The notes: generated by a model not told the origin, from the sequence alone. Counted from the stretch's first letter, positions 44,060 through 54,443 are shown. The stretch: DNA of 64,000 nt from Candidatus Thiodiazotropha sp. CDECU1 (GCF_963455295.1 NZ_OY734020.1:124001-188000), one strand, 5' to 3'. A program made the numbers and translations.

Positions 44060-46417
44060 GTGGCCTGTCATGAAGAGAGCTCTCCGGAGTCTGCACCCTC
44101 ACAGCATCCCCTGACCATCGCCCTGGCGGGCAATCCCAATTGCGGTAAGACCGCCCTGTTCAATAGCCTCACCGGGATTCGTCAGCGTACCGGGAACTGG
44201 CCGGGGGTGACGGTAGACAGGAAGGAGGGGCGCTTCAGCATCGACAGCACCGAGGTGAGTGTGGTCGACCTGCCCGGGATCTACTCCCTGGATGCCACCT
44301 CCCTGGATGAGAAGGTGACCCGGGACTATCTCCTCTCCGGGGATGCGGATCTCATTGTCAACATCGTGGATGCCTCCAATCTGGAGCGGAATCTCTATTT
44401 CTCCGTTCAGATGCTGGAGATGGGGGTGCCGCTGCTGCTGGCCCTGAACATGATGGATGTGGCACGCAAGCGCGGTATCGATATCGATATCCAACGTCTC
44501 AGTCAGGACCTGGGGTGTCCCGTGGTACCCATAGTAGCAGTGAGTGGCGAAGGTGTTACCAAGCTGAAGGCCGCGATTCAGGATCTGGCCGCCGGTGAAG
44601 TGAGCGGCGGATTCGCCCTGGCCCAGGATGAAGTGGTGGAACAGGCGATCACGGCCATGGAGCCTGAGCTTCGCCAGGCCGGGCAAAAGAGCCACTTGCA
44701 ACGGCGCTGGCTGCTGCTGAAGATGCTGGAGGGTGACCGCTTTGCTCTCGATTATGCGGAAGAGGCATTGCAGACCCGGGTCCACCAGTGGCAGGAGGTG
44801 ATCGAGGATCGTGTTGACGAGGACCCGGATATCCATATTGCGGATACCCGTTACGGCCATGCCCATGCCATCTCCCAGAATGTGACCCAACTGCCTGGCC
44901 GGGTTGAGAAGACCATGAGTGATCGTATCGACAAGGTGGTATTGAGCCGCCTCTTCGGGATACCGGTGTTCCTCGCCGTGATGTACCTGATGTTCATGTT
45001 CGCGATCAATATCGGTGGCGCCTTCATCGATCTCTTCGACGGTATCGCAGGCGCCATCTTCGTCGACGGTTTCGGCCAGGTGTTGGGATCACTGGGGGTT
45101 GCGGACTGGTTGATCGTGCTGCTGGCCGACGGTGCCGGCGGCGGTATTCAGGTGGTGGCCACCTTCATACCCATCATCACTGCCCTCTATCTTTTCCTCT
45201 CGGTGGTGGAGGACTCCGGCTATATGGCCAGGGCCGCCTTTGTCATGGATCGCTTCATGCGTTCCATAGGACTACCGGGCAAGGCGTTCGTGCCGATGAT
45301 CGTCGGCTTTGGTTGTAACGTGCCGGCGGTGATGGCGACCCGTACCCTGGAGAGTGAGAGAGAACGAAAACTGACCATCCTGATGAATCCCTTCATGTCC
45401 TGTGGTGCCCGGTTGCCGGTGTATGTGCTGTTTGCCGCCGCCTTCTTTCCGGCGAATGGGCAGAACCTGGTCTTCGGCCTCTATCTCATCGGCATCGTGG
45501 TGGCGATTCTCACTGGGATGATCATGAAGAAGACCCTGCTCTCCGGTGAGAGCGCGGGATTCATGATGGAGCTGCCCCACTACCATATGCCTACCATCAG
45601 GGGGGTCATGTTGCGTACCTGGGACAGGGTCAAGCTGTTCATCAAGGAGGCGGGGAAGGTGATCGTATTGATGGTGCTGGTGATCAATACCTTGAATTCG
45701 ATCGGTACCGATGGCAGCTTCGGCAATGAAGATACCGAGCACTCGGTGCTCAGCAGCATCAGTAAAGCGATAACACCTGTGCTGGGCCCGATGGGCATAG
45801 ATGAGGACAACTGGCCTGCCACGGTGGGTGTCTTCACCGGTATTCTGGCCAAGGAGACGGTAGTGGGCACCCTCGATGCCCTCTATACCCATCTCGCCAA
45901 CGAGGAGGCAGGTATCTCAGCCGATGATCAGCCCTTCGATTTCTGGCAGGCGGTCTCCAGTGCCCTGGTGACTGTGCCGGAAAATCTCCTCGGGGTGAAG
46001 GATCTTCTCACCGATCCCCTGGCCATGGATGTGGGTGACATCAGCAGCGCTGCCGCAGCAGCAGAGGAGCAGGAGGTCAATGTCGGGGTCTTCGGCGCCA
46101 TGGCCGCACGTTTCGATGGTCAGGCCGGGGCCTTTGCCTATCTGCTGTTCATATTGCTCTACTCCCCCTGTGTGGCCACTATCGGTGCCATCCGGCGTGA
46201 GGCAGGCCCACGCTGGGCGGCCTTCGTGGTCGCCTGGTCCACCGGCATCGCCTTCATCAGTGCAAGTCTCTTCTATCAGTTGGCGACCTATGCCGATCAT
46301 CCGCAAAGCGCATTTGTTTGGATCATCGGTCTGCTGGTATTGCTGGTGGCGATTATCGGTGGCTTGAGATACTGGTCGCTACGCTCGCAACAGTTGATTT
46401 CCGAGGTGGGGGCCTGA
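44060..46417 (+). CDS. feoB: Ferrous iron transport protein B
   Basis: A 785-residue FeoB. The N-terminal G-protein domain has G1 GNPNCGKT (24-31), G2/G3 TVDRKEGRF and DLPGIYSLD, and G4-like NMMDVARKRG. The membrane part carries the two gate motifs with conserved cysteines (VPMIVGFGCNVPAVMATRTLESERERKLTILMNPFMSCGARLPVY) and about eight helices. It imports Fe2+ under low-oxygen or reducing conditions. GTG start, 9 bases after feoA. Confidence 0.96.
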   Translation: MACHEESSPESAPSQHPLTIALAGNPNCGKTALFNSLTGIRQRTGNWPGVTVDRKEGRFSIDSTEVSVVDLPGIYSLDATSLDEKVTRDYLLSGDADLIVNIVDASNLERNLYFSVQMLEMGVPLLLALNMMDVARKRGIDIDIQRLSQDLGCPVVPIVAVSGEGVTKLKAAIQDLAAGEVSGGFALAQDEVVEQAITAMEPELRQAGQKSHLQRRWLLLKMLEGDRFALDYAEEALQTRVHQWQEVIEDRVDEDPDIHIADTRYGHAHAISQNVTQLPGRVEKTMSDRIDKVVLSRLFGIPVFLAVMYLMFMFAINIGGAFIDLFDGIAGAIFVDGFGQVLGSLGVADWLIVLLADGAGGGIQVVATFIPIITALYLFLSVVEDSGYMARAAFVMDRFMRSIGLPGKAFVPMIVGFGCNVPAVMATRTLESERERKLTILMNPFMSCGARLPVYVLFAAAFFPANGQNLVFGLYLIGIVVAILTGMIMKKTLLSGESAGFMMELPHYHMPTIRGVMLRTWDRVKLFIKEAGKVIVLMVLVINTLNSIGTDGSFGNEDTEHSVLSSISKAITPVLGPMGIDEDNWPATVGVFTGILAKETVVGTLDALYTHLANEEAGISADDQPFDFWQAVSSALVTVPENLLGVKDLLTDPLAMDVGDISSAAAAAEEQEVNVGVFGAMAARFDGQAGAFAYLLFILLYSPCVATIGAIRREAGPRWAAFVVAWSTGIAFISASLFYQLATYADHPQSAFVWIIGLLVLLVAIIGGLRYWSLRSQQLISEVGA

Positions 46418-46424
46418 ACCTGCA

Positions 46425-46661
46425 ATGATGCTGACCACGATCAGGGACTATCTATCCAAACGCGGCCAGGCGACCCTGGCCGATATCGCATTGCATGTGG
46501 ATGCGGATCCCGATGCGGTGAGGGGTATGCTGCAACAGTGGGTACGTAAGGGCAGGGTCGAACAACGCAAGGTTGAGGCCAATTGCGGCACCAGTTGCAC
46601 CCGTTGTGATCCGGCTGCCATGGAACTCTATGTCTGGATCGAACGCCTGAACAGGCATTGA
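46425..46661 (+). CDS. feoC: FeoC-like transcriptional regulator
   Basis: A 78-residue winged-helix protein, MLTTIRDYLSKRGQATLADIALHVDADPDAVRGML, followed by a cysteine cluster CGTSCTRC (C-x3-C-x2-C) typical of the Fe-S site of FeoC. It lies 7 bases after feoB and completes the feoABC operon. Confidence 0.85.
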   Translation: MMLTTIRDYLSKRGQATLADIALHVDADPDAVRGMLQQWVRKGRVEQRKVEANCGTSCTRCDPAAMELYVWIERLNRH

Positions 46662-46720
46662 GCCGCTGAGGCTTCTGCCAGCTTTCCCATGTGGTCCCAT
46701 CCCCCTCTAATCGGGACAGG

Positions 46721-47305
46721 CTACTTTTTCAGCTTGATGACCAGGCTGTTGATATTGTTGTCCTTGGCGAGGCGCCTGACAGCATTCAAGCGGGACTGGC
46801 TCCGATAGGGGCCGCTGCGGACACGATGATAGGTGTCCCGGTTGTTGATGCTTACCTTCTGGATCTCCGCCTCTATCCCGATCAATGCGAGCTTTGCCTT
46901 GCGTCGGTCCGCATCCTGATGCTTCCTGAATGAGCCCATCTGCAGGATATAACTGCCTGACTCCCTTTTGCTTGGGGTGGCGGCCTCCTTGGGTATCTTT
47001 CTATCACTGACACCCTCCGGAGTGACAATCTCTTCATCCGGTATCACCACCTCCATTTCGGGCAGGATGGTGTAAAACTCAAAGGTGGGTTTAGGTGCGT
47101 TCGACTGCTCCTGCTTGATGGCGTCTGGCCGGGGTTTGGGGACGCCTGGCACCGTGTTGCTGGAGAGGCCGGGTCCGAGTCTCAACCAGGCCAGCCCCGT
47201 CAGGAAGGCGCCGATGACAATACCGCCGAACAGGTAGATCAGGCAGTTTCCACTGCTTTGGCGTTTGTTCTTTTTTTTCTGAGCGCGGTGCTTGTAGTCA
47301 GCCAT
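46721..47305 (-). CDS. SPOR-domain cell-division protein (FtsN-like)
   Basis: A 194-residue protein with a basic cytoplasmic start (MADYKHRAQKKKNKRQ), a single transmembrane helix about 20-40, a Pro-rich linker, and a SPOR domain at about 120-194 (SYILQMGSFRKHQDADRRKAKLALIGIEAEIQKV, RVRSGPYRSQSRLNAVRR). SPOR domains bind denuded peptidoglycan at the septum. Located 4 bases after argS, the usual place of an FtsN-type protein in gammaproteobacteria. Confidence 0.88.
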   Translation of the reverse strand: MADYKHRAQKKKNKRQSSGNCLIYLFGGIVIGAFLTGLAWLRLGPGLSSNTVPGVPKPRPDAIKQEQSNAPKPTFEFYTILPEMEVVIPDEEIVTPEGVSDRKIPKEAATPSKRESGSYILQMGSFRKHQDADRRKAKLALIGIEAEIQKVSINNRDTYHRVRSGPYRSQSRLNAVRRLAKDNNINSLVIKLKK

Positions 47306-47309
47306 GATG

Positions 47310-49070
47310 TCACATCTTTTCCGGTGCAGAGACGCCAAGCAGATTCAAACCGTTGCGTACAACCTGTCGGGTTGCCAGGATCAGCTGTAACCGGGAGTCC
47401 CGCAGGGCAGTGTCTGAGATCAGGAATTTGTGGGCGTTGTAGTAGGTGTGGAAATCGTTGGCCAGTTCACGCAGATAGTGGGTCAGCTGGTGAGGCTCTT
47501 CGTGCAGCGCCGCTGCCTCAACGATCTCCGGATATTTGGCGAGGCTGGTGATCAATGCCTGCTCATGGGGTTCGTTCAACAAGCCGTAGTCGACCACGGA
47601 AGGATCACTTTCGAATGGAATCGATTGCTCGCTTGCCTGCTGAAATACACTGCAGATACGGGCATGGGCATATTGCACATAGTAGACAGGATTGTCATTC
47701 GACTGGGACTTGGCCAGATCGAGATCGAAATCCATGTGTTGTTCGCATTTGCGCATCACATAGAAGAAGCGGGCCGCATCCGCGCCCACCTCCTTGCGCA
47801 GCTCCCGCAGGGTGACGAACTGACCGGAGCGGGTGGACATGGGGACCTTTTCACCGTTGCGATAGAGGATCGCGAACTGCACCAGTAACACATCCAGTTT
47901 GGAGGCGTCGTCACCCAATGCCTGCAGGGCCGCCTTGACCCGCGGTACATAGCCATGGTGGTCGGCGCCCCAGACATCGATGACCCGCTCGAAACCGCGT
48001 TCCAATTTATCCATGTGATAGGCGATATCGGATGCGAAATAGGTCGTCTGACCGTTATCGCGTATCACTACTCGATCCTTTTCATCCCCATAGTCAGTGG
48101 AGCGAAACCAGACTGCGCCATCCTTGTCATAGAGGTGACCGCTGCTGCGCAGGCGCTTGACGGCACGGGTGACAGCGCCACTCTGCGTGAGACTGCGCTC
48201 GGAATACCACTCCTCATAGTTGACACCGAACAGCCCCAGGTCATCACGGATGTCGTCGAGAATGGTGTTGAGTGCCAACTCGAAGACAAAACGGTAGCGG
48301 TTATCCCCCAACAGTTGCTTGGCGCGCTCGATCAGATCATCGATATGCGCCTCCTTGTCGCCCCCGGCGGGTTCATCTGCAGCAACCCCGGTAAAAACCG
48401 TTTCCACGTCATGCTTGTAGGCCTCGCCATGGTCACGGTGAAGTGTGGCGGCGATATCCCACACATAGTCCCCCCGGTATCCGTTGGCGGGGAAGGTCAG
48501 GTTCTCGTCACACAGCTCCAGGTAGCGCAGCCAGACCGATGTTGCCAGGATATCCATCTGGCGGCCTGCATCGTTGACATAGTATTCACGATGCACATCG
48601 TAGCCGACGGCCTGCAGCAGATCGGCCACCACCGAGCCGTAGGCGGCTCCCCGGCCGTGTCCCACGTGAAGCGGGCCGGTCGGGTTGGCGGAGACGAATT
48701 CCACCTGGATGCGCTTACCCTCACCCAGGTCACTGCGCCCGTAACCCTGGCCCAGTTTGATGATGGTGGGTATCAGGCTGTGATAGGCGGTCGCGGTCAG
48801 GGTGAAATTGATAAATCCTGGGCCGGCGATATCGCAGCGTTCGAGCAGATCGGACGCGGGCAGGGCGTCGACTATCTTCTGCGCCAGTTCCCGGGGATTG
48901 GTACGCGCAGGCTTGGCCAGCACCATCGCTATATTGGTGGCGAAATCCCCATGTTGGCTGTCCCGGGTGCGCTCAATCTTGGGCGGAGTCCCCGTCTCCG
49001 GGGGAATCAACCCGTCCAAGGTCAGCTGTTTCAGTGCTGCTGTAACCAGTTGCTCGATCTGCTTCTTCAT
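47310..49070 (-). CDS. argS: Arginyl-tRNA synthetase
   Basis: A 586-residue class I aaRS. HVGHGRG (variant of HIGH), [11 protein letters not shown] near the KMSKS position, the N-terminal Add-1 domain (about 1-100) and the C-terminal DALR anticodon-binding domain ([20 protein letters not shown]) are in place. It ligates Arg to tRNA-Arg. It is upstream of the SPOR-domain gene. Confidence 0.96.
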   Translation of the reverse strand: MKKQIEQLVTAALKQLTLDGLIPPETGTPPKIERTRDSQHGDFATNIAMVLAKPARTNPRELAQKIVDALPASDLLERCDIAGPGFINFTLTATAYHSLIPTIIKLGQGYGRSDLGEGKRIQVEFVSANPTGPLHVGHGRGAAYGSVVADLLQAVGYDVHREYYVNDAGRQMDILATSVWLRYLELCDENLTFPANGYRGDYVWDIAATLHRDHGEAYKHDVETVFTGVAADEPAGGDKEAHIDDLIERAKQLLGDNRYRFVFELALNTILDDIRDDLGLFGVNYEEWYSERSLTQSGAVTRAVKRLRSSGHLYDKDGAVWFRSTDYGDEKDRVVIRDNGQTTYFASDIAYHMDKLERGFERVIDVWGADHHGYVPRVKAALQALGDDASKLDVLLVQFAILYRNGEKVPMSTRSGQFVTLRELRKEVGADAARFFYVMRKCEQHMDFDLDLAKSQSNDNPVYYVQYAHARICSVFQQASEQSIPFESDPSVVDYGLLNEPHEQALITSLAKYPEIVEAAALHEEPHQLTHYLRELANDFHTYYNAHKFLISDTALRDSRLQLILATRQVVRNGLNLLGVSAPEKM

Positions 49071-49242
49071 CGTGTCTGTGGATTTGCCGGTTTCAAGGGC
49101 GGCAAGGATATCAGGAATCGGGCTGTTCAGGGGAGTGGGGTGTCTAAAAATCCGTCAGAAATGGTTCATTTCCCAGTCATGCGGTTGTCATTCCCGGTTT
49201 CTACACTTGCCGGTAATTATGAATACCAAGGAAAAAGAGATC

Positions 49243-49593
49243 ATGTCTGTCGAGAGACGCTACAGTAAACGCTACCCCATGCAAGGGGAAGTCTATATTC
49301 GCTATCGCAAGCAGCAGGTATTTCCAGCGAATGCAGCCAACTGCTCCATGCAGGGGATTTTTCTTCACACCCGGAGTCTGACCATGTTGTCGGGTGCGAT
49401 GGTCGAGCTGGAGTTTTTTTATGGCGGTCGGCATTGGACGGTCATGGGAATTGTCACCCACACCCAGTCAGACGGTGTCGGCATCATGTTCTGGCGGCCA
49501 CAACCCGAACTCTTCGATGCGGTGATCGCTGCCGCAACCCGTAACCAGCCAGTGGGTCAACCAGGGGCCGTGGTCAGCGAGGCAGTGGTTTAG
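49243..49593 (+). CDS. PilZ domain protein
   Basis: A 116-residue single PilZ domain. The c-di-GMP ligands are conserved: RYSKR (R-x3-R, Arg6-Arg10) and NCSMQG (N-x-S-x2-G, Asn33, Ser35, Gly38). It should bind c-di-GMP. The ATG 49243 has AAGGA about 9 bases upstream; an ATG at 49219 is possible. No motility genes are adjacent. It is divergent from argS and precedes the phosphate regulon. Confidence 0.88.
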   Translation: MSVERRYSKRYPMQGEVYIRYRKQQVFPANAANCSMQGIFLHTRSLTMLSGAMVELEFFYGGRHWTVMGIVTHTQSDGVGIMFWRPQPELFDAVIAAATRNQPVGQPGAVVSEAVV

Positions 49594-49655
49594 CCGCCAG
49601 CGCGGCAGTTCTGCCCCAGCGGCCCCTGAAATGAATATCCCTGTGGAATTGGGGA

Positions 49656-49673
49656 TTGTCATCGTTGTGTAAC
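49656..49673 (+). promoter_or_regulatory. Candidate Pho box upstream of phoB
   Basis: TTGTCAT-CGTT-GTGTAAC, two 7-base half-sites spaced 4 bases, close to the CTGTCAT(4)CTGTCAT consensus. It lies about 50 bases before phoB and would autoregulate it. Confidence 0.6.
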
Positions 49674-49720
49674 AAATCTCCTGTTTAATGGCTGCCTTCA
49701 TACACACTATGGACACAGCG

Positions 49721-50413
49721 ATGACAGTCCCGAGAATACTTGCTGTTGATGATGAACCTGCCGTCGGTGAGATGCTGCGGTTTATTTTAGAGCAGGATGG
49801 GTTTCAGGCAGATTTCGTCGAAGATGCGACCCAAGCCATCAATCAGATACGCAAATCCAAGCCTGATCTGATTCTACTCGACTGGATGTTGCCTGGCATG
49901 AGCGGCCTGGAACTGGCTGGCAGGTTGAAGAAGGATCGGGAGACGGCTTCCATCCCGATTATCATGCTCACCGCCAAAGGCGAAGAGAATGACAAGGTTC
50001 GCGGCCTGGATATCGGCGCCGAGGATTATGTCACCAAGCCCTTCTCCGCCAGGGAACTGTTGGCGAGGATCCGCTCTATTCTGCGACGTGTGTCGCCCCT
50101 GCTTGCCGGGGATCTGCTCGAGTGCGCTGGTCTTGCCCTCGATCCGGTGAGCCACAGGGTCACCTCTGACGGTGAGGCTGTCGAACTGGGTCCCACCGAG
50201 TTTCGCCTGTTGCACTTCTTTATGTCCCATCGGGAGAGGGTGTTCACCCGGGGGCAGATGCTGGATCAGGTCTGGGGCACGAATGTTTACATCGAGGAGC
50301 GTACGGTGGATGTGCATATCCGGCGTCTGCGCAAGGCCCTGGAACCGACCGCTAAGGATACGCTGTTACAGACTGTACGCGGTGCCGGGTATCGATTCTC
50401 GGACAAAGTCTGA
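49721..50413 (+). CDS. phoB: Phosphate regulon response regulator PhoB
   Basis: A 230-residue OmpR-type regulator. REC domain with Asp10-Asp11, phospho-acceptor Asp54 (LLDWMLPG), Thr and Lys (VTKPF); winged-helix output (ELGPTEFRLLHFFMSHRERVFTRGQMLDQVW; VDVHIRRLRKALEP). It closely resembles E. coli PhoB (229). The Met at 49721 gives the family length; in-frame Mets at 49688 and 49709 also exist. No phoR lies downstream, where PstS follows. Likely activates the Pst operon and its own gene through Pho boxes. Confidence 0.9.
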   Translation: MTVPRILAVDDEPAVGEMLRFILEQDGFQADFVEDATQAINQIRKSKPDLILLDWMLPGMSGLELAGRLKKDRETASIPIIMLTAKGEENDKVRGLDIGAEDYVTKPFSARELLARIRSILRRVSPLLAGDLLECAGLALDPVSHRVTSDGEAVELGPTEFRLLHFFMSHRERVFTRGQMLDQVWGTNVYIEERTVDVHIRRLRKALEPTAKDTLLQTVRGAGYRFSDKV

Positions 50414-50508
50414 AACCCTTACTGGTACAGAGATCGTCGTATCCAGTTCTCCCCGTGGTCAGGATAGCTGAAGGGCTATTGTGGAAGACATTACTCTCTC
50501 CGTCGTTT

Positions 50509-50537
50509 TTGTAATAAAACCGTAATATTAATCTCAT
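50509..50537 (+). promoter_or_regulatory. Pho box upstream of pstS
   Basis: Three 7-base half-sites spaced 4 bases: TTGTAAT-AAAA-CCGTAAT-ATTA-ATCTCAT, an 11-base periodicity diagnostic of PhoB binding. It lies about 95 bases upstream of the pstS start and should drive the operon under phosphate starvation. Confidence 0.7.
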
Positions 50538-50631
50538 TTTCTATTCATCTTAACGGCCTATCCTCTAGCGCCTGAATACATCATCACGCCAGTTTTTACT
50601 TATTGGTTCTCTACGAAGGAGAGATTGAAAC

Positions 50632-51675
50632 ATGAAAAAGCTGATATCAGCAGCGGTTGCACTTTCATTGACCGGTTTCGTCGGCATGGCCTCTGCACGG
50701 GATTACATCAGTGTGGTCGGTTCCTCTACCGTCTACCCTTTTGCAACCGTGGTCGCCGAGCAATTTGGTAAGACATCCAAGTTCAAGACCCCCAAGATTG
50801 AGTCCACTGGTTCCGGCGGTGGTTTGAAGCTGTTCTGCGCTGGCGTCGGCGTTGAGCATCCCGATATCACCAATGCCTCGCGTCGCATCAAAAAGTCCGA
50901 GGTTGAGCGTTGTGCGAAAAACGGTATCAACGACATCATCGAGGTGAAGGTGGGTTACGACGGTATCGCTCTGGCCAACTCCAAGGCCGCCCCTCTCTTC
51001 TCTGTCTCGCGTAAGGACATCTTCCTGGCGCTGGCCAAAGAGGTTCCGGATCCCAAGGATCCCAGCAGCGGCAAGCTGGTAGCCAACCCTTACAATACCT
51101 GGAAAGAGGTCAACAAAGACCTGCCCGATATGGCTATCGAAGTCCTGGGTCCTCCTCCCACATCCGGTACCCGTGACGCCTTCGCCGAGCTGGCGATGGA
51201 GGGCGGCTGCAAGAAGATCGACTGGATCAAGGCGATGAAGAAGAAAGACAAGAAGATGTATAAGTCGGTCTGCCACACCGTGCGCGAAGACGGCAAGTAC
51301 ATCGAGGCCGGCGAGAACGACAACCTGATCGTGCAGAAGCTGGAAGCAAACAAGGGCGCCCTGGGTGTCTTCGGTTACAGCTTCCTGGATCAGAACTCCG
51401 ACAAGGTTCAGGGTTCTCTGGTTGACGGCGTCGCGCCTACCTTCGAGCTGATCGCCGACGGTAGCTATCCCGTTTCACGTCCGCTCTACTTCTATGTGAA
51501 GAAGGCGCACATGGGCAAGATCCCCGGTATCGAGAACTATCTGACTGAGTTCACCAGCGACAAGGCCTGGGGTGATGACGGTTATCTGGCCGACAAGGGC
51601 CTGATCCCGATGCCGACGGAAGAGCGTAAGGCCTTCAAGAGTGACGTTGAGTCCAAGACCTCTCTGAAACTCTAG
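50632..51675 (+). CDS. pstS: Phosphate ABC transporter substrate-binding protein
   Basis: A 347-residue periplasmic protein: signal peptide about 1-22 (cleavage after ASA), phosphate-site motifs GSSTVYPF and STGSGGGLKLFCAG, and SGTRDAFAE. Lys-rich C-terminal parts. Strong GAAGGAGAG ribosome site. It delivers Pi to PstC/PstA. Followed by a terminator that should reduce but not stop transcription into pstC. Confidence 0.95.
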   Translation: MKKLISAAVALSLTGFVGMASARDYISVVGSSTVYPFATVVAEQFGKTSKFKTPKIESTGSGGGLKLFCAGVGVEHPDITNASRRIKKSEVERCAKNGINDIIEVKVGYDGIALANSKAAPLFSVSRKDIFLALAKEVPDPKDPSSGKLVANPYNTWKEVNKDLPDMAIEVLGPPPTSGTRDAFAELAMEGGCKKIDWIKAMKKKDKKMYKSVCHTVREDGKYIEAGENDNLIVQKLEANKGALGVFGYSFLDQNSDKVQGSLVDGVAPTFELIADGSYPVSRPLYFYVKKAHMGKIPGIENYLTEFTSDKAWGDDGYLADKGLIPMPTEERKAFKSDVESKTSLKL

Positions 51676-51698
51676 TCCACGCTTTATGTGCTGAAGGA

Positions 51699-51735
51699 GC
51701 GGCTGTCCCCCTTATCCGGGACAGCCGCTTTTTTT
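51699..51735 (+). terminator. Intergenic terminator/attenuator between pstS and pstC
   Basis: Perfect 11-bp stem GCGGCTGTCCC/GGGACAGCCGC followed by seven T. Leakage would give more PstS than permease, the usual stoichiometry. It overlaps no gene. Confidence 0.9.
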
Positions 51736-51748
51736 CCTGGAAACTGAC

Positions 51749-53131
51749 ATGCACTCGTCTACGCTGATCATTGTTCTGTTGGGTATCATGGCCCTGGCCT
51801 ACTATATGGGCCGCAAGCGCTCCTTGAATCTGGTGAGCGGTCGGGTCAGGGATCTCCACTCACTCCCCTCCTACTACGGTCTCCATACCGCCCTATGGTG
51901 TGGCATTCCAGCCCTGCTGTTGTTCGTGCTCTGGGTCTCCTTTGAAGGCTCGGTGGTGACCGGGATGGTGGTGGACGGCCTGCCGGCGGAGATTCGGGAG
52001 CTGCCCCCCGAGCGGCTCAACCTGGTTATGAACGACGTCCGCAACCTGGCCCAGGGTGATATCGTCTCCCGGGAGGTGGACGAGATCATGCAGAGTGCTG
52101 CCGATCACTACTCCTCCCTGCTTCGGATCAGTGATATGGCCCTGTTCGTGATGGCGCTTTCGATAGCCATCATCGGCGGCCTGCTGGCGCAACGCTCCAT
52201 CAGCCGCCACCAGCGCGCCCGTAACCGGGTTGAGAAGGCGATCAACTTCTTCCTCGTATCCAGCTCATCCCTGGCGATCTTCACCACCATCGGTATCGTA
52301 CTGTCGGTACTCTTCGAGTCGATCCGTTTCTTTCAACAGATTCCGGTAACTGAATTCCTGTTCGGCCTGGAGTGGTCGCCCCAGACGGCGATCAGAGCGG
52401 ACCAGGTCGGCTCCTCCGGGGTATTCGGCGCCATTCCGCTGTTTGCGGGTACCTTTCTGATTACCCTGATCGCCATGTTCGTGGCGGTTCCCATCGGCCT
52501 CATGTCGGCGATCTACATGGCCGAGTATGCGGGCAAACATTTCCGTGCCCTGGCGAAACCGGTCCTTGAGATCCTGGCCGGTATCCCCACGGTTGTGTAT
52601 GGCTTCTTTGCCGCCTTGACCGTGGCACCCTTCTTTCGCGACATGGGCGCCTCCCTGGGACTGAGTGTCTCCTCGGAGTCGGCCCTCGCCGCGGGTGTGG
52701 TGATGGGGATCATGATCATCCCCTTTGTCTCCTCCCTGTCGGATGACGTCATCAACGCGGTGCCCCAGGCGATGCGCGACGGCTCCTATGGCCTCGGGGC
52801 CACCCGTTCCGAAACCATTCGCCAGGTGATCATTCCGGCTGCCCTGCCGGGTATCGTCGGTGGTGTGCTGCTGGCGGTGTCGCGGGCCATCGGCGAGACC
52901 ATGATCGTGGTCATGGCCGCCGGTCTCTCCGCCAACCTCACGGCGAATCCCCTGGAGGCGGTGACCACGGTGACCGTGCAGATCGTCACCCTATTGGTAG
53001 GCGATCAGGAGTTCGACAGCGCCAAGACCCTGGCGGCCTTCGCCCTTGCCCTGGTGCTGTTTGTCATCACCCTGGCCCTCAACATGATCGCTCTGCACAT
53101 CGTGCGTAAATATCGTGAACAGTATGAATAA
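51749..53131 (+). CDS. pstC: Phosphate ABC transporter permease PstC (extended)
   Basis: A 460-residue permease, much longer than E. coli PstC (319). The extra N-terminal region has membrane helices near 5-20, 50-70 and 130-150. The ABC permease core (about 180-455) carries the EAA-like loop region (DGSYGLGATRSETIRQVIIPAALPGIVGGVLLAVSRAIGETM). It moves Pi with PstA and PstB. The stop overlaps the pstA start by 8 bases. Confidence 0.92.
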   Translation: MHSSTLIIVLLGIMALAYYMGRKRSLNLVSGRVRDLHSLPSYYGLHTALWCGIPALLLFVLWVSFEGSVVTGMVVDGLPAEIRELPPERLNLVMNDVRNLAQGDIVSREVDEIMQSAADHYSSLLRISDMALFVMALSIAIIGGLLAQRSISRHQRARNRVEKAINFFLVSSSSLAIFTTIGIVLSVLFESIRFFQQIPVTEFLFGLEWSPQTAIRADQVGSSGVFGAIPLFAGTFLITLIAMFVAVPIGLMSAIYMAEYAGKHFRALAKPVLEILAGIPTVVYGFFAALTVAPFFRDMGASLGLSVSSESALAAGVVMGIMIIPFVSSLSDDVINAVPQAMRDGSYGLGATRSETIRQVIIPAALPGIVGGVLLAVSRAIGETMIVVMAAGLSANLTANPLEAVTTVTVQIVTLLVGDQEFDSAKTLAAFALALVLFVITLALNMIALHIVRKYREQYE

Positions 53132-54422
53132 TCAGCAGCAACAACACGAGAATACGGTGCTACGGGTCCAGCAGGGTCTGGAGCGCCGCTATCGTCGGGA
53201 AAAACGTTTTCAGAGAATCGGCCTGGGGGCGATTATCCTCGGCCTGGTGTTCGTCTCGTTCCTGTTTATCAGCATATTCGCCAACGGCTACACCGCCTTT
53301 CAGCAGACCTATGTGAAGCTCGATATCGACTTCGATCCGGAGCTGATCGCGCCGGTAGGGGAAACAGACCTTGAGGTACTCTCCGGGGCCAACTACGGCG
53401 GGCTGGTGAAGAAGACCCTGCGGGAGATGTTCCCGGATGTCACCAATCGTCGTGAGAAGAAGGTCCTGTATGGCCTGGTGAGCACCGGCGCCAGCTACCA
53501 GCTGCGGGACATGGTGATGCAGGATCCCGCCCTGATCGGTACTCAGCAGAGTGTCTGGCTGGTGGCGGACGACGATGTGGATATGCTGATCAAGGGGCAT
53601 ATCGATCTGAATGTTCCCGAGAGCGACCGGCGCATCAAAAATAACCAGATGGTGTGGATCCAGTCGCTGCAGGCGGAAGATCGCATCGAGAAGCACTTCA
53701 ATACCACATTCTTTACCGCGGGTGACTCACGTGAACCCGAGTTGTCGGGTATCAAGGGTGCCGCCTTCGGCTCCTTCTTCACCCTGTTGATCTGTCTCTT
53801 GATCTCCTTCCCGGTGGGGGTGGCCGCAGCGGTCTATCTTGAAGAGGTTGCCCCCAAGAACCGCTGGACCGACATCATCGAGGTCAACATCAACAACCTG
53901 GCGGCGGTACCCTCCATCGTCTTCGGTCTGTTGGGCCTGGCGGTGTTCATCAACTTCTTCGGCCTGCCCCGCTCGGTACCCCTGGTGGGCGGTCTGGTGC
54001 TGGCCCTGATGACCCTGCCGACGATCATCATCGCCAGTCGTGCCGCGTTGAAGTCGGTACCGCCCTCGATACGCGAGGCGGCGCTCGGGGTCGGGGCTTC
54101 GCCGATGCAGACCATCACCCATCACGTATTGCCCCTGGCGATGCCGGGTATGCTCACCGGCACCATCATCGGCATGGCCCAGGCCCTGGGTGAGACCGCG
54201 CCCCTGTTGATGATCGGCATGGTGGCCTTCATCGTGGATATCCCCGGCGGGCCCTTCGATCCCTCGGCGGTGCTGCCGGTGCAGATCTACCTCTGGGCCG
54301 ACAGCCCTGAGCGGGCCTTCGTGGAACGTACATCCGCGGCGATCATGGTGCTGTTGGCTTTCCTGATCAGTATGAATCTGTTGGCCGTCTGGCTGAGAAA
54401 GAAATTTGAGCGGCGTTGGTAA
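53124..54422 (+). CDS. pstA: Phosphate ABC transporter permease PstA (extended)
   Basis: A 432-residue permease, longer than E. coli PstA (296). A first helix (about 35-60) is followed by a large periplasmic insert (about 62-205) and then the ABC permease core with REAALGVGASPMQTITHHVLPLAMPGMLTGTIIGMAQALGETAPL. The insert is unlike E. coli PstA; extended PstC and PstA forms are known in other marine proteobacteria. Overlaps pstC by 8 bases. Confidence 0.92.
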   Translation: MNNQQQQHENTVLRVQQGLERRYRREKRFQRIGLGAIILGLVFVSFLFISIFANGYTAFQQTYVKLDIDFDPELIAPVGETDLEVLSGANYGGLVKKTLREMFPDVTNRREKKVLYGLVSTGASYQLRDMVMQDPALIGTQQSVWLVADDDVDMLIKGHIDLNVPESDRRIKNNQMVWIQSLQAEDRIEKHFNTTFFTAGDSREPELSGIKGAAFGSFFTLLICLLISFPVGVAAAVYLEEVAPKNRWTDIIEVNINNLAAVPSIVFGLLGLAVFINFFGLPRSVPLVGGLVLALMTLPTIIIASRAALKSVPPSIREAALGVGASPMQTITHHVLPLAMPGMLTGTIIGMAQALGETAPLLMIGMVAFIVDIPGGPFDPSAVLPVQIYLWADSPERAFVERTSAAIMVLLAFLISMNLLAVWLRKKFERRW

Positions 54423-54443
54423 GCCAATGCAAGCGAGGTAAGT

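Noticed and set aside
47955-49268. 437-codon plus-strand frame opposite argS
   Set aside because: ArgS on the minus strand is complete with its motifs; the opposite frame has no recognisable domain.
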